A stretch of 64,000 bases of DNA from DASRDU01 sp035652435 (GTDB taxonomy: Bacteria; Acidobacteriota; Blastocatellia; RBC074). A program made the translations under genes and the position numbers. The notes beneath the pieces were generated by a model. That model saw only the letters and a list, made by a program, of their open reading frames with translations. It did no database searches and had not been told where the DNA came from. Of the stretch, positions 44,915 through 53,477 are shown piece after piece (position 1 is the stretch's first letter; each line of letters opens with the position of its first letter). The DNA lies in NCBI GenBank assembly GCA_035652435.1, contig DASRDU010000014.1, forward strand, positions 1-64,000. Direction: 5' to 3'.

Positions 44915-46759
44915 TTAACGTTTTCCCCGGCAGTTCGGGAAGCGGAAGGCGCCGATCCTGGTCGAATAGTTCGTCTCGCCCTTCTTCAGGTAATCGCCGA
45001 CGTACCAGATCGTGCAGTCGTCGCTCGGATCAACGGCCGTCTGCGTGTAATCCTCCCAGCGCATGACGTTCTGCGCGGCCTCGCCTTCCGCGAGTACCGT
45101 CTCGCGCAGCGTCAACTGACCGGGCGGATCTTTGGCGAGTCGCCCGGCGAAGCGCTGTCCGGCGAAGTTCGGCGCCCCGCCGAACGAGTAGCCGATGCCG
45201 ATGTTGCCCCGCCGGTCAATTGCGGGGCTCGCCATCCAGCGGTAAAAGCCGTCGGGCGCGTAGGTGCCCTGCTGGTGCAGCCTGACGCTGCGATCCTTGT
45301 TGACGCGGAACTCGTACCAGCGCACGCCGCCACCGCCCACAGAAGTGTTGACCGAGTGGACGGCGACGATGGATTCCTGGTTGCCGATCCTGCGGTACAC
45401 GAGCCGCGCCATGATCTTGTCACCCTGTGCGTCGAGCCGACGGTCGGTCCCCGGCTGCGGCACGCAGTTGGTGAGCTGCCCGTCGCACAGGTAATGATAA
45501 GGCGCGACGGCGATCTTCTCAGGCCCCGTCACCTTCGTGTTCGCCGGATTCTCCCAGTCAACGTGGAACTGCCAGACGAAGATGCCGTCATCTTCCATGA
45601 CTTTCTTCAACTGCGTGCCGCCGGCCGCCATCATGATGTTCGGCGCACCCCTTGGCGGCAGTCCACGGCCGTCAATGTCGGCGTTGTTCAGGAAGTTCAC
45701 GCCGTCAATGATGACGCACTGCTCGCGGGCGGGCTCGCCTTTGAGCATCTTCGCGCGCTCGGCGACGCAGGCGTGTTTCTGGATCACTTCGTCGCCCGTG
45801 CTGGTCGGGATGTAGTAGCCGTCGGGCCAGATCGCGGGCCGGGGGTAGTCGGGGAAGAGCGGGCGCAGGAATTCGTAGCGGTAATACGAGCCGAGCGGAT
45901 CGGGGCCGGTGCTGATGGCGTAGCACATCGAGTACGGCCCCTGCGGCTGCGCGCCCTGATTGCCCTGCCCGCCCTGATTACGCTGCTGCGGGGGCGCCGG
46001 GGTGCTGCTGTAGGGCGGCACGAAGAGCGGGGCCGCCGCCCCGGGCTGACCCGGCCGGCCGGGCACGCTTAACTGCGCCGGCTCGCCGGCTCGCCCGGGT
46101 TGCGGCTGGTCCGGTCTTGCTGCGCCGCGCCGGAAAGTCGGCATCACGATCAGCCAGCGGTCCGCGATCTGGTCGTAACGCACGACCGTGTCGCCGTTGT
46201 TCGTCGCCTCGCACGCGCCGCCGAAGCCTTTGAAGACCGTGTTGTTCGGCACCGGGCCGTAGAGTACTTTGCCCTGCTTGTCGAAAACAGCCATGCGAGT
46301 GTTGACAGTCTGCACGATGTGATTCGGCCCGACGGCAAGGCTGTTGTCGGACGGGTTGCGCAAGACAGCCTTGCCCTGCGGGCCTTCGAACCCGACGCCG
46401 AGCCCGTCGAAGCTGGCGACGAGCGTAGCCCCAGGGCCTGAGCCCTGTGATCGTTGCTCCACCACCGCCGAGCCGGGCGGAGTAATCATCACGGGCGGCG
46501 AGATGTGCGCGGCAGGATTCTGCTGCGCCGCCTTTGCGTCTTCAGAATCCGCGTCTCCGCCGGGAACTGACAGCGAGTTGAGCGGACGGGAGAGATCGCG
46601 GGCCGCGGCCGCGTCAATTGTGACCGCGCCGGCTCTGGCGTGATGCACATCTGCGCCGGTGTTACTCGGCGGGTGCGGGAGGTCCGCGGCGAAGGCGATG
46701 ACGATTGCGAGTGCGGCCGCGCCGGCGGCGACTTTGATCGCCTGGGTGATCTGGTTCAT
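44915..46759 (-). CDS. Large secreted protein of unknown function
   Basis: 614 residues. An N-terminal segment (VAAGAAALAIVIAFAADLPHPP) serves as signal or anchor. A low-complexity Pro/Gly/Gln stretch lies at about 225-275 (RPDQPQPGRAGEPAQL, PAPPQQRNQGGQGNQG). The flanking blocks read like a beta-propeller or adhesin: NSLAVGPNHIVQTVNTRMAVFDKQGKVLYG, YDQIADRWLIVMPTF, GYYIPTSTGDE, WMASPAIDRRGNIGIGYSF. Similar proteins with the N-x-x-A-V-G-P-N-H-I-V-Q motif are found in Acidobacteria; none that I know of is characterised. It is second in the minus-strand run after the TonB receptor, a position where a surface ligand-binding partner would be expected. Confidence 0.65.
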   Translation of the reverse strand: MNQITQAIKVAAGAAALAIVIAFAADLPHPPSNTGADVHHARAGAVTIDAAAARDLSRPLNSLSVPGGDADSEDAKAAQQNPAAHISPPVMITPPGSAVVEQRSQGSGPGATLVASFDGLGVGFEGPQGKAVLRNPSDNSLAVGPNHIVQTVNTRMAVFDKQGKVLYGPVPNNTVFKGFGGACEATNNGDTVVRYDQIADRWLIVMPTFRRGAARPDQPQPGRAGEPAQLSVPGRPGQPGAAAPLFVPPYSSTPAPPQQRNQGGQGNQGAQPQGPYSMCYAISTGPDPLGSYYRYEFLRPLFPDYPRPAIWPDGYYIPTSTGDEVIQKHACVAERAKMLKGEPAREQCVIIDGVNFLNNADIDGRGLPPRGAPNIMMAAGGTQLKKVMEDDGIFVWQFHVDWENPANTKVTGPEKIAVAPYHYLCDGQLTNCVPQPGTDRRLDAQGDKIMARLVYRRIGNQESIVAVHSVNTSVGGGGVRWYEFRVNKDRSVRLHQQGTYAPDGFYRWMASPAIDRRGNIGIGYSFGGAPNFAGQRFAGRLAKDPPGQLTLRETVLAEGEAAQNVMRWEDYTQTAVDPSDDCTIWYVGDYLKKGETNYSTRIGAFRFPNCRGKR

Positions 46760-46783
46760 ATGAGTGTTTTATTGACAGGATGA

Positions 46784-46819
46784 CCGGCGGAAGTTCGGCA
46801 GGGGCCGGACATCCGCCGG
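46784..46819 (-). terminator. Hairpin after the TonB receptor gene (minus strand)
   Basis: CCGGCGGA (46784-46791) pairs with TCCGCCGG (46812-46819) across a 20-base loop. It lies 22 bp beyond the receptor stop in the direction of transcription. There is no clear T-run. It may separate high receptor expression from the downstream genes. Confidence 0.4.
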
Positions 46820-46840
46820 GATGAAGTGCCAGCCCGCATT

Positions 46841-49800
46841 TTACCACTCAATGCTGGCGCGGAACTGCATCGTGCGCGTACCGCTCGCTCCGGTGATCTG
46901 ACCGAACTGCGTCGAGGTCGGGCTGGAATTCCCGATGTCAAAGAACGGGTGATTCAGGAAGTTGAGCGCTACCAGCCTCAAGGTCATCCGCCACCGCTCC
47001 GTGATGCGGATGTCCTTGTTGACGCTCATGTCCAGAATGTAGAGGTTGTTGTTGCGGATGTAGACGAAGGCCCCGAACTGCCCCGGCGTCGAGGCCGGAG
47101 CGTAGAGCGCGGGATTGACCTGACTCGTCGGTGATGTGCCGGTGGTAATCGTCGCAATGCTGGCAACGTTGGAGATGAGCGCGGTGGTCGAAAATCCACC
47201 CTTCACCTGACTCAAAGCCTTCTGCAACTGTTCTGGCGTGAAGCCGTTTCCGAAAACCACGCCCGATTGCGAGAGATTGTTGACCGTGTTGCGTCCGCCG
47301 TTGAGGAGCAGCGGATTTCCGGAAGCGATGGTCTCGCGCCCGCCGAGCGTCCAGCCGCCGACGATCCGATCCAGCAGCGCGTTATTGGACAAGAATCTCT
47401 GCCCCTTGCCGAACGGCAGATCGTAAGTCCAATACGCGTTGAAGGTATGTCTTCGGTCAAACGGCGACGGCCCATAGCTGAGCCGCGCGTCACGGAGGGT
47501 GACCCAGGTAAACCCCGCGGCCTGATCCGTCTCGTTCAGAACGTCGCCCATCGCGTGCGCCCAGACATAGTTGGCGCCGAGCGACAATCCCCGATTGAAC
47601 CGATGCTGCAGGTCAACCTGGAGCGCGTTGTAGTTGTTGTCGCCGTTCGAGTCCTGATAGTTCATGCTGCTCAGGTACGGATTGGGCTGGAAGAAGTTGA
47701 TCGGGAATGCCCCCGGCACGTTGAATCCGGCGGTGACGCAACGCGGGACTTTGTTGCCCACCAGGCGGCAGTAGTTCGCGGCGGCTGTGGACAGCGAGTT
47801 AGCCAGCGTGCCCGCCGTGCCCTGGTTCAGGTTCTGAATGAAGGTCGCATTTCCGAAGCCCTGGCCAGCAGCAAGCGCTGGCTGACTGCCCAGCGCCCCG
47901 AAGGCCGCTTGGAAAACAGGCAGCGCCGCCTGGCCGGGCAGATTGTTATTGGCGAAGGTCTGGCCTTTGCCATTGGCGATGTTGATGTCGAGATTCTTCT
48001 TCGCCTGGATGAATTCAGCGAGGAAACCGTTCTCAAAGATGTTGACCTCCTGAATATTCTGGCGGTGCCACATGTGCGTGGATTTGTTCCCCACGTAGCG
48101 CACTTCGAGGGTGATGTTATTGGTGAGCTGGCGCTGAATCCCCAGGCTCCAGTTCTGCACATACGGCGAGACCAGATCGGGATTGATATAGTTGCCGCCC
48201 ACGGGCGCCGAGAATGAACTCTGCGCGATGGGGAAGCCGAAAGTTGCCGGAATCAGCACCGGGAACGCCGGCGTCGGCTGGCGCAGCTCAAGCGTGCCGA
48301 CCGGGAAATTGACGGTGTTGGCCAGCGTCCCGCTCTGCCGGAAGCCCTGACCTCCCGACAGCGAGTTGGAAATCGAGTTCAGTCCCTCGTTGTAGTAGGT
48401 GATCGAGTAAGCGCCGCGCAGGACCGTCTTGCGATCTCCGATCAACTTCCCTAACCAGCCCCCCCGGTCGCCCGCAGGGTTCCACGCGAAGCCGAAATTC
48501 GGCGCCGGGTTGATGTAGTCCCGTTTGTAGGGGTGAACCACCAGATCGAAGGTCGGGTTCTGATTGCCGTTCAGCACGCCCGGCTGGAACAGCCCCGTCG
48601 AAGGCCCGTAGAAGCTCGACCCCGAGGGTTGCGAGAGCAGTTCGTTGCCGCTGTGGATGTCGCCGTCGAATTGCCAGCGCAGCCCGAAGTTGAGCGTCAG
48701 CGACGGGCGGATGCGGAAACTGTCCTGCGCATAGAGGCCGAAAGTAGTGAAGGCATAGCGTTGCATGCTTTCTGTAAACGGGGCGTATTTCTTCGTCTTC
48801 TCGTCCGCATTCGTACTCACCGTCACGCTCGTGATGCGGCCCGTCAGGAGCGCATAGAGATTGAGCGCGTTGGTGATGTCGTTATTAGTGGTGCTGACGT
48901 TGGTCAGCGCGTTCCGAATAATGTTATTCATCGGATCGCTCGCCACCACTCCGAGGTTGTATTGCGGCACGCCGGCCGTAGCCCAGGAATGTGAGTAGAA
49001 GCTCGTGTGGAGCAGAGTGCCGCCAAAGGTCATCGTGTGTCGCCCCCTGACCCAGCTCAGGTTGTCAGTGAACTGATAGACAGGGTTATTGCGCACGTCC
49101 GTCGCCACGTTTGGGATATAGGCCTCAATCAACGGCGTTCCCGCCGCGTTAGTTGGAGGGTTGATAATGCGGTTGCCCTGTTCGGCAAAGCGCTTCGGGT
49201 CGGCGTCAATGAAGAAATACTCGCCGTTGCCCTGCACGCCGAAGGTCGCGTTGTTGATCATGTTCGGCTTGATCGTCCAGTCCACCGAGTTGGTCGCGAC
49301 GTAGGGCGTGGCCGAGGAGTGAATATTGGTGCCAGCGGGGCCGACGAAATCGTAGGGGCTGTTGGGATAGACCGCCGTGCCGCTGGTGAAATCGCTGCTC
49401 CGCAGGTTCCAGGTGCCATGCCAGGCGACCGTCGAGGTGATTTGGAAATCCACGCGCGCAGTCGGATATGACTGCATGGTATTGAGAGCCTGATCCCATT
49501 GCATGTTCTGCATGAATTCGGGAGCGACACCCGAAATCGGCACAAACCTGTCAGCTCCGGCTTGCGAACTATTGATCTTACTCAGGATGCCCGTGATGGT
49601 CGGATCAACGGTGCTGGTGTGCCCATTAGCTCTCGCTATATCCAGCACATTCACCGTCCGCTTGTTCCCGGTAGCCACCCCATTGACGAATTCAAGATAA
49701 GTAAAGTTGCCCTGCTGCGCGGCGGGGGTCAGGACGGCTTGTGTAAAGGTCGAAGTGCTGGGCGCCGGTTGCGCCTCATAGTAAGCGAAGAAAAACAGCT

Positions 49801-50716
49801 TGTTCCTGAGGGGCTTAAGGAATGGGAGCAGCGGCCCGCCGATGGAGCCGACCGCGTTGTGATTGCGCGACTTGTTGCGCGGCAGTCCTTGATAGTTGCG
49901 GAACCATGAGTTGGCGTTGAGCGCTTCGTTTTGTCCCTGATAGAGTACCTTGCCGTGATACTGGTCGGTGCCGCGCCTGGTCGTCAGGCGAATCTGCATG
50001 GCCCCTTCGCCGCCCGCATCCGCGCCCAGGCCAGTGGTTGAAACGCTCACCTCCTCAATGGCGTCAATGCGCGCCGGGGCGAAGCCGAAGAAGCTCGTGC
50101 CGCCGCTCTTGAAGCGCTGGGAGTTGTTGTTCATCCCGTCAACCGTGATGTTGAGCGAGGCATTGGGCAAGCCGTTGAAGGTGCTGTTGCGGTCGCTGGT
50201 GCTTCGCATATTGCCCGCGATCAGCGTGGCGAAGTTGAGACCGTCGCGGCCGTTGTAGGGCAGGTTCTGGACGAGCTTGTTGTTGATCGTGCCGCCGACC
50301 TCGGTCGTGGTGGTGTTGAGTTGCTCGGCGCTCGCCGCCACCTGGACCAGTTCCGAGGTGGCGCCGACCTGCAACTCAACTGACACGTCGGTGGTGCGCC
50401 CCGACTCGACGACGACGGAAGTAATGACGGCGGTCTGAAAGCCGGTGCCCGTCACGGTGAGCTTGTAGGTGCCAAATTGCAGGGTGGGGAAGAGGAACCC
50501 GCCGTCGCTGGAAGAGACGGTGGTCTGCTCGACCCCGGTGGCGTTGTCTGTCACCTTGATCGTGGCATTCGGGACCGCGGCGCCGTTCGGATCGCGGACG
50601 ATCCCTCGAATTCCGGTCGTCGTAATCTGGGCCGCGCCGGTGATCGCCAGCGCCATGATGAAGGCGGCATGCACGAGGGCCGGACCGATCAGCCTGGGTA
50701 GCGTCTGTAGTTTCAT
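46841..50716 (-). CDS. TonB-dependent receptor, Oar-like, full length
   Basis: 1291 residues, GGAGG 6 bp before the ATG. Signal peptide (ALVHAAFIMALAITGAAQ), then a carboxypeptidase-regulatory-like domain (TGIRGIVRDPNGAAVPNATI, ~33-115). The plug follows (LPYNGRDGLNFATLIAGNMR to LGADAGGEGAMQIRL), then the barrel ending GASGTRTMQFRASIEW with a C-terminal aromatic residue. It is closer to the broken receptor at 10897 (shared STFNGLPNASLNIT / STINGLPGASLNIT plug motif) than to 24238-28137. It heads a long minus-strand run of secreted protein, peptidases and GH127, as expected for a nutrient-uptake locus. The 37-bp locus motif lies 200 bp upstream, and a palindrome GCCAG-TTCA-CTGGC lies 18 bp before the start codon. 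Confidence 0.93.
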   Translation of the reverse strand: MKLQTLPRLIGPALVHAAFIMALAITGAAQITTTGIRGIVRDPNGAAVPNATIKVTDNATGVEQTTVSSSDGGFLFPTLQFGTYKLTVTGTGFQTAVITSVVVESGRTTDVSVELQVGATSELVQVAASAEQLNTTTTEVGGTINNKLVQNLPYNGRDGLNFATLIAGNMRSTSDRNSTFNGLPNASLNITVDGMNNNSQRFKSGGTSFFGFAPARIDAIEEVSVSTTGLGADAGGEGAMQIRLTTRRGTDQYHGKVLYQGQNEALNANSWFRNYQGLPRNKSRNHNAVGSIGGPLLPFLKPLRNKLFFFAYYEAQPAPSTSTFTQAVLTPAAQQGNFTYLEFVNGVATGNKRTVNVLDIARANGHTSTVDPTITGILSKINSSQAGADRFVPISGVAPEFMQNMQWDQALNTMQSYPTARVDFQITSTVAWHGTWNLRSSDFTSGTAVYPNSPYDFVGPAGTNIHSSATPYVATNSVDWTIKPNMINNATFGVQGNGEYFFIDADPKRFAEQGNRIINPPTNAAGTPLIEAYIPNVATDVRNNPVYQFTDNLSWVRGRHTMTFGGTLLHTSFYSHSWATAGVPQYNLGVVASDPMNNIIRNALTNVSTTNNDITNALNLYALLTGRITSVTVSTNADEKTKKYAPFTESMQRYAFTTFGLYAQDSFRIRPSLTLNFGLRWQFDGDIHSGNELLSQPSGSSFYGPSTGLFQPGVLNGNQNPTFDLVVHPYKRDYINPAPNFGFAWNPAGDRGGWLGKLIGDRKTVLRGAYSITYYNEGLNSISNSLSGGQGFRQSGTLANTVNFPVGTLELRQPTPAFPVLIPATFGFPIAQSSFSAPVGGNYINPDLVSPYVQNWSLGIQRQLTNNITLEVRYVGNKSTHMWHRQNIQEVNIFENGFLAEFIQAKKNLDINIANGKGQTFANNNLPGQAALPVFQAAFGALGSQPALAAGQGFGNATFIQNLNQGTAGTLANSLSTAAANYCRLVGNKVPRCVTAGFNVPGAFPINFFQPNPYLSSMNYQDSNGDNNYNALQVDLQHRFNRGLSLGANYVWAHAMGDVLNETDQAAGFTWVTLRDARLSYGPSPFDRRHTFNAYWTYDLPFGKGQRFLSNNALLDRIVGGWTLGGRETIASGNPLLLNGGRNTVNNLSQSGVVFGNGFTPEQLQKALSQVKGGFSTTALISNVASIATITTGTSPTSQVNPALYAPASTPGQFGAFVYIRNNNLYILDMSVNKDIRITERWRMTLRLVALNFLNHPFFDIGNSSPTSTQFGQITGASGTRTMQFRASIEW

Positions 50717-50915
50717 TACGTCCTCCGGTTTATTGCCAGTTCACTGGCTGCCAGTAGCCGTTGCACGAATCGCCTCCCCGGGACTTCGCGAGTGCAGTTC
50801 GGGCGGCGAATGATGGATGCCGGGGCGAAGGCCGGCGCCGCCGCATCCCGGAGAATCCCGTCATTACTGCCGGGAAAATTATGTGTCTTAAGTTAGTACC
50901 TGAATGAAGTGATGC

Positions 50916-50952
50916 GTCTTGTATGTCAGTAAGACCGTTTGAATCGGCTTAG
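50916..50952 (-). promoter_or_regulatory. 37-bp locus motif, copy 3 (upstream of TonB receptor)
   Basis: On the minus strand it reads CTAAGCCGA, TTCAAA, CGGTCTTAC, nine bases, CAAGAC. The inverted halves TAAG and CTTA are exact. A 17-bp gap after CAAGAC leads to TACTAA, a weak -10. It points towards the receptor gene 200 bp away. Confidence 0.7.
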
Positions 50953-51312
50953 GGGATATTTGCCAGAGGCGCGGGTGGCGGGCGTCTTTTTGCAGCGGCG
51001 GGGAGCTTTGCCAGATACGGCAGTGCGATCCGGGTTCATCATCGCCGCTTCAGTTATAAAGAGCCGGCCGGATTCGGGCATCCTCTACTCGGCCAGGCGC
51101 ACGTCCTCACACTTCGGGCCGTGTGGCCGGGGCTGTGCGATCTGCCTGCGCCTGAGGTTCGGGAAAACCCGTCACCGCTCCCCGTTTCTTCCGGAGTCGG
51201 CCAAGGGGGCTGCCTGCCGGCGCCGCGTGAAGTTTATCTCCCCGGTGATTGAAACAGGCATAAATGAGCAGCAACGCTGCGTGATTTGGGTTCTTTTTAT
51301 CCTGAGATTTGC

Positions 51313-51344
51313 TTGACGGCCGCACAGAGCATATTGTATACAAT
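51313..51344 (+). promoter_or_regulatory. Sigma-70-like promoter with GTATAC-centred operator, upstream of araC-type gene
   Basis: TTGACG (51313-51318) and TATACA (51337-51342) are separated by 18 bp, giving good -35 and -10 boxes. The -10 lies inside the perfect 12-bp palindrome ATTGTATACAAT (51333-51344). This palindrome resembles operators of FCD-type GntR repressors (t-GTa-tAC-a), and a gene for such a regulator lies at 38165-38875. Binding here would block the promoter. It is the best promoter that I see in the window. The start codon is about 125 bp downstream. Confidence 0.65.
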
Positions 51345-51467
51345 CCTCACCTGACAAGGCAGCGTACCTTTTTCAATGCCTGTTCTCGTTGGCATCGGTC
51401 GGAAGTCGTGACTGCAACCTGACCTCCCTCCGGAGGACATTCGGGGGAAACAAAAGGAGAAGCCACC

Positions 51468-52289
51468 ATGTCCACGCAACTGGCTCCCGGGAGTTACTAT
51501 GGTGAGGCTTTGCGCAGCCGCAAGGTCGGGGGCTTCGAACTCTCAGAGCGCGTCTACCCGCCGGGGTTCCGGACCCCGAAACACACCCACAAACGGGCGC
51601 TCTTCTGCTTCGTGATGGCGGGCAATTACACGGAGACATACGGGGGCAGGATGCGGGAGTGCAAATCTTCGGCCCTTTTGTTTCACCCGCCCGGAGAACT
51701 GCACGCCGAACATTTCCATGACGCGGGCGGGCGCTCGTTCATCATCGAGATGGAGCCCGGCTGGCTGGCTCAGATCCGGAAACAACTGGCCGTCGCGGAC
51801 AATTCCGCTGACTTTCGCGGCGGCGTCTTCGAACTGCTGGCGCGCAAATTGTACAGAGAGTTCGCCCAGCTCGACAGCGCCTCACCGCTCATTATCGAAG
51901 GCCTGATGATGGAGATGCTGGGCGAGACCGTGCGCCGGAGCCCCGCGCCGGAGCGGCACAGCCCGCCGCGCTGGCTGCAGCAGGCCAGAGAACTGCTCCA
52001 CGCGCGCTTCACCGAAAACCTCACGCTGGCCGAGGTCGCCCGGAATGTCGGCGTCCACCCGGTCCACCTGGCCCAGACGTTCCACAAGACCTACGAGTGT
52101 ACCATCGGGGATTACGTGCGCAGGCTGCGCATCGAATATGCCTGTCACGAGCTGGCCGCGTCCGCCAGACCGATTGTGGACATCGCCCTGGCGGCGGGCT
52201 TCTGCGATCAGAGCCATTTCACGAGGACGTTCAAGCGCGCCATCGGCGCTGCACCTTCTCAATATCGTGAATCTCTCCGCGACTCCTGA
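51468..52289 (+). CDS. AraC-family transcription activator
   Basis: 273 residues, AAGGAG 9 bp before the ATG. The N-terminal cupin-like sensor (residues ~10-110) has YPPGFRTPKHTHKRALFCFVMAGNYTE and FHPPGELHAEHFHDAGG. The C-terminal double helix-turn-helix (about 170-268) shows LTLAEVARNVGVHPVHLAQTFHKTYECTIGDYVRRLRI and IVDIALAAGFCDQSHFTRTFKRAIGAAPSQYR. AraC activators bind two direct-repeat half-sites about 21 bp apart just upstream of the -35 box, often in a fixed orientation. That is the geometry of the 37-bp motif (TTCAAG repeated at 20 bp), one copy of which lies 84 bp after this gene. I infer that it is the leading candidate to bind that motif; the ligand could be a sugar or hydroxyproline. 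Confidence 0.9.
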   Translation: MSTQLAPGSYYGEALRSRKVGGFELSERVYPPGFRTPKHTHKRALFCFVMAGNYTETYGGRMRECKSSALLFHPPGELHAEHFHDAGGRSFIIEMEPGWLAQIRKQLAVADNSADFRGGVFELLARKLYREFAQLDSASPLIIEGLMMEMLGETVRRSPAPERHSPPRWLQQARELLHARFTENLTLAEVARNVGVHPVHLAQTFHKTYECTIGDYVRRLRIEYACHELAASARPIVDIALAAGFCDQSHFTRTFKRAIGAAPSQYRESLRDS

Positions 52290-52372
52290 CGTTCGAGCGA
52301 TTGAGGGGCGACCCGGCGCAGGGGATCGGAATTATAAGGCGGTCCTGACCACCGCCGTGGGTGGCTTCAATA

Positions 52373-52409
52373 CTAATCGCGTTCAAGCAGGCTTACTGAG
52401 ATTCAAGAC
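52373..52409 (+). promoter_or_regulatory. 37-bp locus motif, copy 5 (upstream of hydroxyproline operon)
   Basis: It reads CTAATCGCG, TTCAAG, CAGGCTTAC, nine bases, CAAGAC. The second half is itself ATTCAAGAC, so TTCAAG occurs twice, 20 bp apart. Sixteen bases later is TGTTTTACTG, matching copy 2 in sequence and position. It lies 84 bp after the AraC stop and 115 bp before the epimerase start. Confidence 0.72.
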
Positions 52410-52523
52410 TCCTTACCGGGGCGTCTGTTTTACTGCTGACTCACGGCATACGGCAGATTGAGAAAATGTTCCGGCCCCGCTCACGGCGACCGGGAACAGC
52501 TGGCACTGGGAGAAAAGGATTGC

Positions 52524-53477
52524 ATGGAAGATCGGAAGATGAGGCGGGTGAAAGTGATTGATTCGCACACGGGCGGCGAACCGACCCGCGTCGTGGTCGG
52601 TGGCGGGCCCGACCTTGGCGGCGGCCCCCTGGCGGAACGCCTGGAGCGGTTCAGGGCGGAATACGATCATTTTCGCTCGGCGGTAGTGAATGAGCCGCGT
52701 GGCAATGACGCCATCGTGGGCGCACTGCTGTGTGAGCAGACCGACCCCGCGTGTTCGGCGGGCGTGATCTTCTTCAACAACGTCGGCTACCTGGGCATGT
52801 GCGGCCACGGCACGATCGGGCTGATGGTCACGCTGGCTTATCTGGGCCGGATCGCCCCCGGCACGCACCGCATTGAAACTCCCGTCGGCACGGTCGAGGC
52901 GACGCTCGAGGAAGGCGATCACGTCAGCGTGGCCAACGTGCCAAGTTACCGACTGGCCGCGAACGTCGCCGTAGACGTGCCCGGCCACGGCCCGGTCACA
53001 GGCGACATCGCCTGGGGCGGCAACTGGTTCTTCCTCGTCAACGGCAACGGGCACCAGCTCACACTCGAAAACCTGGAGGCGCTCACCGATTTCACCTGGC
53101 GGATCCGTCAGGCGCTCAGGCGCCAGGGGATCACCGGCGCCGACGGGCGGGAGATTGACCACATCGAACTGTTCGCGCCCTCGCATCTCGACGGCGTCAA
53201 CAGCCGGAACTTCGTACTCTGCCCGGGCAAGGCCTACGACCGCTCGCCGTGCGGCACGGGCACGAGCGCCAAGCTGGCCTGCCTCTATGCCGACGGCAAA
53301 CTGCCGGAAGGGCGGGTCTGGCGGCAGGAGAGCATCGTCGGCAGCCTCTTTGAAGGCACCGTCCGGGCGGACGGCGACAGGATTTATCCGACGATTCGCG
53401 GCTCCGCTTACGTCAACGCCGAGGCCGACCTGATTCTCGATGAGCGAGACCCCTTCTGCTATGGAATCCGCCGATGA
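52524..53477 (+). CDS. 4-hydroxyproline 2-epimerase (proline racemase family)
   Basis: 317 residues from ATG 52524, with AAAGGA just upstream; the family N-terminus RVKVIDSHTGGEPTRVV follows at once. Both catalytic cysteines are present: Cys93 in GMCGHGTIG and Cys243 in DRSPCGTGTSAK. The Cys-Cys pair is diagnostic for proline racemase/hydroxyproline epimerase, not for the trans-3-hydroxyproline dehydratases that have Ser or Thr. It converts trans-4-hydroxy-L-proline to cis-4-hydroxy-D-proline, the first step of hydroxyproline catabolism, by abstracting and returning the alpha proton. No export signal; cytoplasmic. The stop overlaps the next start by 4 bp (ATGA). The downstream oxidases and deaminase confirm the pathway assignment over plain proline racemase. 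Confidence 0.9.
   Translation: MEDRKMRRVKVIDSHTGGEPTRVVVGGGPDLGGGPLAERLERFRAEYDHFRSAVVNEPRGNDAIVGALLCEQTDPACSAGVIFFNNVGYLGMCGHGTIGLMVTLAYLGRIAPGTHRIETPVGTVEATLEEGDHVSVANVPSYRLAANVAVDVPGHGPVTGDIAWGGNWFFLVNGNGHQLTLENLEALTDFTWRIRQALRRQGITGADGREIDHIELFAPSHLDGVNSRNFVLCPGKAYDRSPCGTGTSAKLACLYADGKLPEGRVWRQESIVGSLFEGTVRADGDRIYPTIRGSAYVNAEADLILDERDPFCYGIRR

Larger units (their letters stand above)
50717..51467 (+). other. Long divergent intergenic region between TonB receptor and AraC gene
   Basis: 751 bp with no supportable gene on either strand. Contents: hairpin GCCAGTTCACTGGC at 50735-50748 in the receptor leader; the 37-bp motif at 50916-50952 on the minus strand; a sigma-70-like promoter with an embedded palindrome at 51313-51344 on the plus strand; the AAGGAG ribosome site before the araC-type start. 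The 360 bp between the motif and the promoter show nothing that I recognise. Confidence 0.6.

Noticed and set aside
50939..51316. Possible small protein in the long TonB-AraC gap
   Set aside because: Low-complexity, Arg-rich translation without a ribosome site; it overlaps the 37-bp motif and ends at the araC promoter.
52524..53477. Trans-3-hydroxyproline dehydratase instead of epimerase
   Set aside because: Both catalytic positions are Cys (93 and 243), whereas the dehydratases have Ser or Thr at one of them.
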